This document shows, one piece after another, positions 10,301 through 16,227 of a DNA stretch of 64,000 nucleotides. Every line of letters starts with the position of its first letter. Within the stretch, counting starts at the first letter, position 1. The stretch spans positions 1 to 64,000 of the forward strand of contig JAURLX010000018.1 of NCBI GenBank assembly GCA_030830965.1, read 5' to 3'. This DNA is from Verrucomicrobiota bacterium (GTDB lineage Bacteria; Verrucomicrobiota; Verrucomicrobiia; Opitutales; UBA953). Below the pieces are notes generated by a model, which had not been told where the DNA came from, did not search any database, and worked only from the letters and a program-made list of their open reading frames with translations. The translations under genes and the position numbers were made by a program.

Positions 10301-10996
10301 CGTGACGGGCACGCTGGTCAGCGGATCCAGCGAGATGTTGCGGAAACGTATCTCCGCCTTGCAGTTGCCATGGATCTGAAGACCGATGTGCCCGTAGGAA
10401 TCATCGATCGCCGGATCCGTCTCGGTGTAGTCTACCGTCGCCTTGCCGTTGAGGAAGATGGTGATGCGAGGGCCCTCGGCGCGTATCTCGTAACGGTTCC
10501 ATTCGCCGGGCTTCTCGAGCGTCGTGATCTCCGACTCGTCCTTGACGCCGTAGGCGGCGACACCGGTGCCCGCCCGGGCGAGGAAGCGGCGGCGTCGGGA
10601 TTCATCGTAGAGCGAGCCGGAGTGGCCCGCGCCGATGTCCGCTTGGTAGCCGCTCATCTCGTTCGGCGGGCTGGCCAGGCGGACGCTGCGGAATTGTACG
10701 CCGCCGTTCACGAAGCCCTCGGAGCCCGTGAGCCTGTACTCGAGCGTGAGGCGGAAATTGTAATACTTGGCCTTGGTGGCCAGGAACGCGTTGCGCGGAT
10801 TGCCCTGCAGCGAACCGCCGACGATCACGCCGTCCTCGACGCGCCAGACCCCTGGGTCACCCTCCCACCCTGCGAGCGAGCGGCCATCGAAGATCGGGGC
10901 GGAGGCGGCCGAGAGCCACGCGAAGCCGAAGGCGGACAGGAACGCGGCAAAGGCGCGACGGAAGGGGAAACGGAAGCGCCAGGTCGCCGAAGGCAT
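7337..10996 (-). CDS. DUF1080 - SGNH-like - beta-propeller - HEAT - cytochrome c fusion protein
   Basis: A 1219-aa exported protein (hydrophobic segment about 10-32). Order: DUF1080 / 3-keto-disaccharide hydrolase-like lectin-fold domain (about 33-228; FDGRSLAGWEGD, GEWNRYEIRAEG), an SGNH/GDSL-like domain (about 245-450), the PVC-type propeller with paired DGDGRAD loops (about 550-890), HEAT-like repeats (about 900-1065), and cytochrome c with CLNCHQ near residue 1110 and a following MPPM segment (the M is a plausible heme ligand). The SGNH block I reads FIGQEN rather than GDS, and block III is FGQAEA rather than GxND, while the DGLHLS block V is intact, so the Ser nucleophile appears absent. 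It is the last gene of an operon with a GMC oxidoreductase and its small subunit; a role as electron acceptor and keto-glycoside hydrolase is inferred. Confidence 0.9.
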   Translation of the reverse strand: MPSATWRFRFPFRRAFAAFLSAFGFAWLSAASAPIFDGRSLAGWEGDPGVWRVEDGVIVGGSLQGNPRNAFLATKAKYYNFRLTLEYRLTGSEGFVNGGVQFRSVRLASPPNEMSGYQADIGAGHSGSLYDESRRRRFLARAGTGVAAYGVKDESEITTLEKPGEWNRYEIRAEGPRITIFLNGKATVDYTETDPAIDDSYGHIGLQIHGNCKAEIRFRNISLDPLTSVPVTTREDVVSRFGQPRTGWVPPPPFKDGRFTLGRDEVVVFIGQENLVREARSGEIESRLAAFFAADNPVFRSMAWEADTVHEQWRDLNFGPWKGQLEAVGATTLLVQFGQAEALQGVAGLARFKADYHKLLDDLSRHTPRIVLLSPSGFMRSARPPDLRTDARREDLEAYAAAVAEIAGRRGLPFVDLTKVAMDLPSVDGLHLSAEGLQAVGRQVARALGLPDGQELGARLRPAIVEKNRLWADCWRPANWSFVYGDRISQNYGKGFGPAPSLKQNFEAYKPLVSSWDRHIQALARGESSMEPAPQAGPVVSTEAVMTAAEEQATFKVAEGFEVNLFADESLGVAKPTQFAWDARGRLYVCCSPTYPQAVPGVKPRDYILRLEDTDGDGRADKSVRFAEGLTMVQGVEPLVERDGYLSLLVCDFDRLLLLTDKDGDGRADETTVLMSGFGVGDTHQLVNSVSHGPDGSLWMSQGLHAITRVETPRGVVNLPKSGLMRYDYKRQRLQPFFQYGKAGHNCWGVAFDDFFQPFHKSGDRVAGYYSLPGLGAIETPDEYAGTHSLFDSPLKSSSIDILGTRAMPPELQGAALIGGYFGNTVDLHRFVDDGAGFKTERIVSPVVSSSKAFRPVDVSVGPDGALYACDWFNAVIGHYQASYADPRRDRSHGRIWRITAKGLSSVKQPDLVSMSEAGLFAQLGSAERWTRYQARRLLFYRSSAAVASAVDDFITPDRSEVQCLEALGVLQSHGLVRPALLDRLQSSVDFRVRAYAARAVGEWADRLPDAQSRLVRAAADEHPRVRLESVVALSHVGGRASLRSALAASEKPADKFLDYALRQTVRHLLPASDGLAKDLPAAQAAYLGKIAGSAPAVVPPGQAIYEALCLNCHQAAGQGLTGVYPPLARSEWVAGDPLALIRLTIHGLSGPVTVQGKVYGVVPMPPMGLDDQQLADVLTYVRTAFGNAAPPVTASQVKAVRESSGGRSAPWTAAELGR

Positions 10997-11019
10997 TGTT
11001 CCTTGCGTTTCGATGGGAT

Positions 11020-11038
11020 GGACGCGTCCCCGTCGGGG
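11020..11038. repeat. Two adjacent palindromes in an intercistronic gap
   Basis: GGACGCGTCC is a perfect 10-base palindrome and CCCCGTCGGGG overlaps its right end as a second short hairpin. They sit in the 49-base gap between the stop of the small-subunit gene and the start of the propeller-cytochrome gene. They could affect processing or translation of the downstream cistron; chance in GC-rich DNA is also possible. Confidence 0.3.
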
Positions 11039-11045
11039 CCGGGCC

Positions 11046-11735
11046 TCAGATGAGGCCCAGGTGCCTCAGGGCTTCGGGGGTCGGGCCGGCGAACTCGATG
11101 GTCGGAACATTGCCGACGTAGCCAATGTCCTTCCAACCCTGGGGCGTCGTGTAGTAGCCACTGGCGGCAAGCCATCTGAATCGTTCGAAGAAGCGCTGGG
11201 CCGTCTTGAACTCCGTCTTGACGGATTTCTTGCCGCAGATGTCGTCGGCGATCGCACACTGCTGCGCCTCGGCGAGGTCGGCGAAGGCCTTGCCCCCGAA
11301 CCTACGTCCCGACTCGGCGTCGATCCAGGCGAGACCGTCGACGATGACCGGCCGGTCCTTCGACGTCTCATCGTAGGGAGAGCTGATCCACTCGTCGATA
11401 AAATCGGGTACGCCGAGCTCGGACGGACGCTTGTCGCCGGGCTCAGGAGGCAGGATGAGGTCGCAGAGCGCGGCGGCGGCCCGGCGGCGGGCGGCGTCGA
11501 GCGTGAGCGGCCAGAGGTCGCCGGGGCTGTAGTTCTTGTTGAGGATCGGATCGGAGCCGATGCGGGCCCCACCGGGGCCCGGGGCCCCGGTCTGGCGGCC
11601 GATGCGGGCGGAGGTCTGGGCCTCGCCCACCGGCAGGCGACTGGCCGCGGCGGCCGCGGCGGCGGCGCCACCGATCCAGCGCAGCACCTCGCGTCGGTCC
11701 ATGCGGCGAAGGGATTCTGAATGTTGGTTATCCAT
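11046..11735 (-). CDS. Gluconate 2-dehydrogenase subunit 3-family protein (Tat signal small subunit)
   Basis: About 229 aa from the ATG at 11735. The N-terminus has a twin-arginine signal (MDRREVLRWIGG followed by a long alanine-rich H-region). The body matches the gluconate 2-dehydrogenase subunit 3 / glucoside 3-dehydrogenase small-subunit family: DLILPPEPGDKRPSELGVPDFID near residue 95 and QRFFERFRWLAASGYYTTPQGWKDIGY near the C-terminus. In this family the small subunit carries the Tat signal and brings the signal-less GMC subunit across the membrane. The ORF track uses a TTG at 11750 whose TTGA overlaps the stop of the GMC gene; the ATG 15 bases later gives a normal Tat N-region, so I prefer it, but the TTG is not excluded. 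Confidence 0.88.
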   Translation of the reverse strand: MDNQHSESLRRMDRREVLRWIGGAAAAAAAASRLPVGEAQTSARIGRQTGAPGPGGARIGSDPILNKNYSPGDLWPLTLDAARRRAAAALCDLILPPEPGDKRPSELGVPDFIDEWISSPYDETSKDRPVIVDGLAWIDAESGRRFGGKAFADLAEAQQCAIADDICGKKSVKTEFKTAQRFFERFRWLAASGYYTTPQGWKDIGYVGNVPTIEFAGPTPEALRHLGLI

Positions 11736-11746
11736 GTTGGAGGCGG

Positions 11747-13528
11747 TCAAAGGTTGCCCTTGCGCATTTCCTCGATGAGGTGCTCAGAAGAGCGCCAGGC
11801 GAGGGCCATGATGGTCAGGGTGGGGTTCTTGTCGGCGTTGCTGCAGAAGGCAGACCCGTCGTTGAGCACAACGTTCGGGACATCCCACAGCTGGTGCCAG
11901 CGGTTGGTGACGGACTTCCTCGGGTCGTCGCCCATGATGGCGCCGCCGACCTCGTGGATGATGGAGCCGCCGGGCTCGATGGCCTTGGCCCCATCGGTGG
12001 CGGGCTTACGCACCTTGCCGCCGATGGCCTCGATCATCATCGCGAAAGTCTGCTCCATGTGCACGGCCTGCTTGAGCTCATGCTCGGACCACTTCCAATG
12101 GAAGCGCAGGACGGGAATGCCCCACTTGTCCTTCACGGAGGGGTCGAGCTCGCAGAACGAGTTCTCGTTGGGGATCATCTCGCCGCGACCGGCGAAGCCG
12201 ATGCCAGCCCCGTAACGCAGACGGACCTCCTCCTTGTAGGCCTTGCCGTAGCCCGGCCCCGCGCTTCCGGCGCCCAGGCCTGGCATGCGACGTCCCGTGC
12301 CGAACTCGATGTGATAGCCGCGGGCGAAGCCGAGCTTGCCGGCATGCTGCTCCTTGTAGAGCCACCAGGGGATGTAGACGTGGGTGCCAGCGCCCTCCTC
12401 GTTGTGGACGGGGAGGTTTTCGAAGGCAGGCACGCTGCCACCGAGCTTCGCGCCGACGGTGTCCATGATGTACTTGCCGACGAGGCCAGAGGAGTTGCCC
12501 AGTCCGGCCGGATGCCGGGCGGACCTGGAGTTGAGCAGGATGCGCGCGGTCTCGCCGGAGCTGGCGGCCAGGACGACCGCCCTGCCCTTCACGCCGCGCT
12601 CCTTGCCCGTCTTCTTGTCGATGTAGGTCACGCCGTCCGCCTTGCCGTCTTTTCCGACGGTGACGGTATGGACATGCGCGTCGCAGAGGATGTCGAGGTT
12701 GCCGGTCGCGAGGGCCGGCGGGAGGTGGACGGTGGTGGACTGGTAGTTCGCGCGGATGGAGCAGCCGCGGCCGCAGTCGGTGGCCCAGAAGCAGGCGGCG
12801 CGGGCTTTCATGGATTCCGCGAGGATGCGCTGGGCTCGCGCGTTGCCCGGGTGCAGCTTGGACGGCAGTTTTTCGAAGTCCTGCCGCACACTGAGGATGG
12901 CGCGGTGGATGGGGATCACCGGGATGCCGAACTTGGCTACGTGCTTCTTGACGTAGAGTTCGCCGGCCCGGGCCTTCGGGGGCGGCAGCAGGCAGCCTTC
13001 GGGAGAGTCAGGCGTGTTCTCGAGCCCTTCGTTGGAGCCGTAAACGCCCACCAGCATCTCGGCTTTGTCATACCACGGGGCCACCTCCTCGTAGGTCATC
13101 GGCCAGTCGAAGCCGAGGCCGTCCCTCGAGCGGGGCTTGAAATCGTAGGGGCCGTTCCGCAGCGAGATGCGCCCCCAGTGGTTGGTCCGGCCGCCGAGCA
13201 TGCGGGCGCGCCACCAGTCGAAGCGCTGCGCGGGGTTGTCGGAGGCCTGGGTGTAGGGCTCGCCGGGCACCTCCCAGCCTCCGTCGACCGTGGCGTCATG
13301 GAAGCCGAAGGGCTTCTCGCGCGTGGACATGCCACGCAGAGGCGCCTGGGCGCGGGACTGGAACATCGGGGTCTCGGTGAGCGGGTCGTAGTAACGTCCG
13401 GCCTCAAGCATGAGCACCTTCACGCCGTTCATGGTGAGCGTGTAGGCGGTCTGGCCGCCGCCGGCGCCGGATCCGACGACGATCACGTCATAGACGGGCT
13501 GCAGTTCCTTCTCGGAGATGACAGGCAT
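11747..13528 (-). CDS. GMC-family FAD oxidoreductase (glucoside 3-dehydrogenase-like large subunit)
   Basis: A 593-aa flavoprotein. The dinucleotide-binding motif VVGSGAGGG lies at about 17-25. The C-terminal GMC block has HEVGGAIMGDDPRKSVTN and a late NPTLTIMALAWR, holding the conserved His and Asn positions. There is no signal peptide, consistent with export as a folded complex with the Tat-signal small subunit encoded just downstream. Neighbours are an esterase upstream and a DUF1080-cytochrome fusion downstream, the set expected for oxidising glycosides to 3-keto forms and passing electrons to heme. Gluconate, sorbitol or other polyol dehydrogenases of the same fold are alternatives; the substrate cannot be decided from sequence. 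Confidence 0.9.
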   Translation of the reverse strand: MPVISEKELQPVYDVIVVGSGAGGGQTAYTLTMNGVKVLMLEAGRYYDPLTETPMFQSRAQAPLRGMSTREKPFGFHDATVDGGWEVPGEPYTQASDNPAQRFDWWRARMLGGRTNHWGRISLRNGPYDFKPRSRDGLGFDWPMTYEEVAPWYDKAEMLVGVYGSNEGLENTPDSPEGCLLPPPKARAGELYVKKHVAKFGIPVIPIHRAILSVRQDFEKLPSKLHPGNARAQRILAESMKARAACFWATDCGRGCSIRANYQSTTVHLPPALATGNLDILCDAHVHTVTVGKDGKADGVTYIDKKTGKERGVKGRAVVLAASSGETARILLNSRSARHPAGLGNSSGLVGKYIMDTVGAKLGGSVPAFENLPVHNEEGAGTHVYIPWWLYKEQHAGKLGFARGYHIEFGTGRRMPGLGAGSAGPGYGKAYKEEVRLRYGAGIGFAGRGEMIPNENSFCELDPSVKDKWGIPVLRFHWKWSEHELKQAVHMEQTFAMMIEAIGGKVRKPATDGAKAIEPGGSIIHEVGGAIMGDDPRKSVTNRWHQLWDVPNVVLNDGSAFCSNADKNPTLTIMALAWRSSEHLIEEMRKGNL

Positions 13529-13569
13529 GGGGATGGGGCTGATCGGAGGATGAAATGGGGCGGCCGGGG

Positions 13570-13588
13570 CACAACCGCAAAGGTTGTG
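13570..13588. repeat. Short hairpin between the esterase and GMC genes
   Basis: CACAACC-GCAAA-GGTTGTG is a perfect 7-base stem with a 5-base loop, in the 94-base gap between the esterase stop (13623) and the GMC start (13528). There is no U-tract, so it is not a standard intrinsic terminator; a processing or attenuation hairpin is possible. Confidence 0.35.
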
Positions 13589-13622
13589 ACCGCGACGACA
13601 TCCCTCGGTTCCCGGGCGACCC

Positions 13623-15629
13623 TCAGCGCTTGCGCCAGCCCCAGGTGTCGTCGAAGAAACCGGCGTCGACCACCTTGCCGGGCGACATCGAGTCGGGCGG
13701 GGTGCGGAGGTCGATGACGGCCCAGTCGGGCAGCTTTGGCACCTGGCGGGCGTTGTTCAGGTAGTCGTATTCGCGGTAAGTGAACCCGCTGTTGATGACC
13801 ACGTATCGGGAGGGGTTAAGCGGATTCGGGTAGATCAGGATGGGGGCGTGCTCGCCGGCGGCGTAAGTGCGACCGTCCACCACGAGCCCCTCGGCGGTCC
13901 ACTTGATGGGGAGCCGTTCCGCGATCCTTGCCAAGACGGCGTTGCTCGAGGGGTCGCCCCAGAGGATGAGGTTGCGCGAGGCGATGTCGGCGTCGGTCAC
14001 CTGCGTGTCGGCCTTCATCGGGGCGTCGCCGCGGAACTGACGCCGCCATTCGAAGACCGCGCGTTCGCGCTCCGACTTGGTCCACGCGCCCACCTTCTCA
14101 TTGAGCGCCTTGCCCGAGGGCGAGACGAAGAGGAAGGCGTCCATGAAGGCGTCGTCGATGGGGCCGGAGACCCCGTGGCGCTTGGACGGGACGCCGTCAT
14201 CGGGAGTTCCGACCGCCCAACGCCCGTCCTTGCGGAACAGCGAGACCCTGAAGGAACGGTCGCTTCCGGCCGTCACCGTCTGGACGTCCTGTCCGTCGAC
14301 CTTGACCACGGTCGTGATGAAGCGCGACTGGGGGGACAGGCCGGCGGGCATGTCGAGGGTGAAGGCGGTGACGTTGCGGGTCATCACGTTGATGATCGCG
14401 GCGTGGACGGCGTCGGCCTGGATGCGCGCCTTGGTCCAATGCGACTCCATGCGGTCGATCTGCACCCAGTGCATGCGGTTGTAGCGGAGGAAGAACGTCT
14501 CGAAGGCCACCTGACGGGGCATGCGGTCCCGACCGGCGGAGGCCATCTGGGCCAGCCGCCGTTCGATCTCGGCCATGGAGTCCGGGTGGATCTTGTGCGC
14601 GGTCTGCGGCCCGATGATGTGCGTCATGGCGACGCCAACCTTGGCCAGCTCACGTGCCATCACGTCGGCAGCCTGCTTCTGCTTGTCGATTTCGCCGCTG
14701 TAGGCGACCAGCGGGGCGTTGGTGAAATTGACCGGCACGTCGCTCGCGTTGTACCAGCCCCAGAGGGTCTTCTGCCAGGAGGGGATCTTCGAGACATCCT
14801 CGTTCTGGAAGACGTTGAGGAACTCCGGCGTCTCCGAGAAGCCGGCGCCGGGACTGATGCCGCACCAACGATCGGCGTAATGGGCGCCGAACTGCCAGAC
14901 CGCCGCGCCGCCCATGGAGAACCCTCGGATGAAGAGCCGATCGTCGTCGATGGCGTAGGAACGACGGGCGTGCTCGTAGGCCTCCCAGAGATCGACCTCC
15001 CCCGCGAACTTGTTGGCGCAGCAGTAGCGTCCGTAGAGGTGCATCACGAGACGTCCGTCGGCGGGGACCTGGCCGACGTTGCGGCGACGGTCGGTCATGA
15101 AGGCGAGCTCCGTCAGCGTCTCGCCGCGGCCGTGGCACCAGAAATCAAGGCGCATGGGCGCGCCGTTGGCCCAGCCGGCGGGAATGACCATGCCGTAGGG
15201 CTGCACCGAGCCGTCGATGCGGGAACGGTAGCCACGGACCACCAGGCCGGTCTGGCTCGTCCAGGGCGTCTCACCCTTGGTGAAGGCGGCGGCCCGCGAC
15301 CTGCCCTCGGCGATCAGTTCGTGGGCGGACTTGATCTCCTCCTTCTTGAACACCTCGTTGTGCCGCAGCGCCCAGTCCACCGCCTTGTGATGCACTTCCA
15401 GGTCAGGAAGGAATTCCTGCAGGCGGGGATTCCTGGCCTGCGCCTTGGCGGCGGCGTCGATGTCCTTGCGGAGCAGGACAAGCGCATCGGCGAGCGCCTT
15501 GCGATCGGCCTCGGGGACAACCACCGCCTTGTCCGTGGGAGGAATCGGGCGGACCGAGGCCGGCAGATTGTCCTTCGGTCCATCAGCGAGACAAACAGCA
15601 AAGGCCAAGAGCGGGATGAGATGACGCAT
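13623..15629 (-). CDS. Secreted alpha/beta hydrolase (prolyl-oligopeptidase/esterase type)
   Basis: About 668 aa from the ATG at 15629, which begins a clean signal peptide (MRHLIPLLAFAVCLADG). The track start at 15764 adds 45 residues of unlikely sequence. The catalytic domain lies in the middle: a GFSMGGAAVWQFG nucleophile elbow at about residue 240, a SGEIDKQ segment that could hold the acidic residue, and PQTAHKIH as the probable His. An N-terminal helical region (about 20-130) and a C-terminal beta-rich region (about 430-668) flank it; the C-terminal part ends with a second small alpha/beta segment. It is the first gene of the GMC/DUF1080 operon, so de-esterification of a glycoside or glycan before oxidation is a reasonable guess. 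Peptidase activity is not excluded. Confidence 0.82.
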   Translation of the reverse strand: MRHLIPLLAFAVCLADGPKDNLPASVRPIPPTDKAVVVPEADRKALADALVLLRKDIDAAAKAQARNPRLQEFLPDLEVHHKAVDWALRHNEVFKKEEIKSAHELIAEGRSRAAAFTKGETPWTSQTGLVVRGYRSRIDGSVQPYGMVIPAGWANGAPMRLDFWCHGRGETLTELAFMTDRRRNVGQVPADGRLVMHLYGRYCCANKFAGEVDLWEAYEHARRSYAIDDDRLFIRGFSMGGAAVWQFGAHYADRWCGISPGAGFSETPEFLNVFQNEDVSKIPSWQKTLWGWYNASDVPVNFTNAPLVAYSGEIDKQKQAADVMARELAKVGVAMTHIIGPQTAHKIHPDSMAEIERRLAQMASAGRDRMPRQVAFETFFLRYNRMHWVQIDRMESHWTKARIQADAVHAAIINVMTRNVTAFTLDMPAGLSPQSRFITTVVKVDGQDVQTVTAGSDRSFRVSLFRKDGRWAVGTPDDGVPSKRHGVSGPIDDAFMDAFLFVSPSGKALNEKVGAWTKSERERAVFEWRRQFRGDAPMKADTQVTDADIASRNLILWGDPSSNAVLARIAERLPIKWTAEGLVVDGRTYAAGEHAPILIYPNPLNPSRYVVINSGFTYREYDYLNNARQVPKLPDWAVIDLRTPPDSMSPGKVVDAGFFDDTWGWRKR

Positions 15630-15649
15630 GACGACGCACGCATAGACAT

Positions 15650-15679
15650 TTGTCCGCGGAGGCGTAAGCAAAATGTTAT
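15650..15679 (+). promoter_or_regulatory. Possible sigma-70-type promoter for the membrane protein / ABC-F genes
   Basis: TTGTCC and TGTTAT, 18 bases apart, each match the sigma-70 consensus at four of six positions. The -10 element ends 36 bases before the ATG at 15716. This is weak evidence. Confidence 0.22.
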
Positions 15680-15715
15680 CTTGCATGCGCTCCTGACAGA
15701 AGCACCCTTGCAGAC

Positions 15716-16162
15716 ATGCGCCCCGCCCCGGGCATCCTTGCGGTCTTCGTGCGTGCCATCGCAATAGCGGCGGCGGCCGTGGTCGTGGGCGTAGGCGTCA
15801 GATACGCCGCCATCGGCGGAATGCTGGGCATGACCCTCATCCATCCGGTCGCGATCGGCGTCGGCACCATCCTGTGTATCGTCTGCGGCCATCAGGCGAG
15901 CCAGGCGGGCGGCATCCCCAAGGGGCTGCTCTACGCCCTTTCAGGCGTTTTCTCCCTCTGGTTCGACCTCTTCATCGCGGTGACGACCTATTTCGATGTC
16001 TGGCAGGCTTCGCCCAACCCTCCGCCGGAGGCATTCACGGACGGCGCTCAGCTGGTCGGCGTGGTGATCGGAGGCTGGATGCCCGGCCTGGCTGTCTTCG
16101 GTCTCACGCTGATCGCGTTCTGGGTCCGCAGGAACGTGAAGACGCCTCCGAAGCAGGCCTGA
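15716..16162 (+). CDS. Small integral membrane protein, unknown family
   Basis: A 148-aa hydrophobic protein I do not recognise. About four membrane segments can be seen: 7-27 (AVFVRAIAIAAAAVVVGVGV), 36-60, 72-92 (LLYALSGVFSLWFDLFIAV) and 112-135, with a positively charged C-terminus (RRNVKTPPKQA). Codon use and GC3 resemble the neighbours, and the start ATG lies on the divergent side of the esterase gene. It is 65 bases upstream of the ABC-F gene and may share its transcript. No function is assigned. Confidence 0.7.
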   Translation: MRPAPGILAVFVRAIAIAAAAVVVGVGVRYAAIGGMLGMTLIHPVAIGVGTILCIVCGHQASQAGGIPKGLLYALSGVFSLWFDLFIAVTTYFDVWQASPNPPPEAFTDGAQLVGVVIGGWMPGLAVFGLTLIAFWVRRNVKTPPKQA

Positions 16163-16227
16163 ACAACTCCGGACCCTGAATTGTTTGACCTCGCCTATCC
16201 GATGGGCAGGAGGCACTTCTCGGCCGC

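Noticed and set aside
11641-11672. GCC/GCG-rich near-repeat that looks like a triplet expansion
   Set aside because: It encodes the alanine-rich hydrophobic part of a Tat signal peptide; ordinary codon bias explains it.
11780-13717. 645-aa plus-strand ORF opposite the GMC oxidoreductase
   Set aside because: It mirrors the GMC coding frame, has no recognisable motif, and is rich in A/G/R/V as expected for an antisense shadow.
13848-15767. 639-aa plus-strand ORF opposite the esterase
   Set aside because: It is the antisense shadow of a protein with clear signal peptide and nucleophile elbow.
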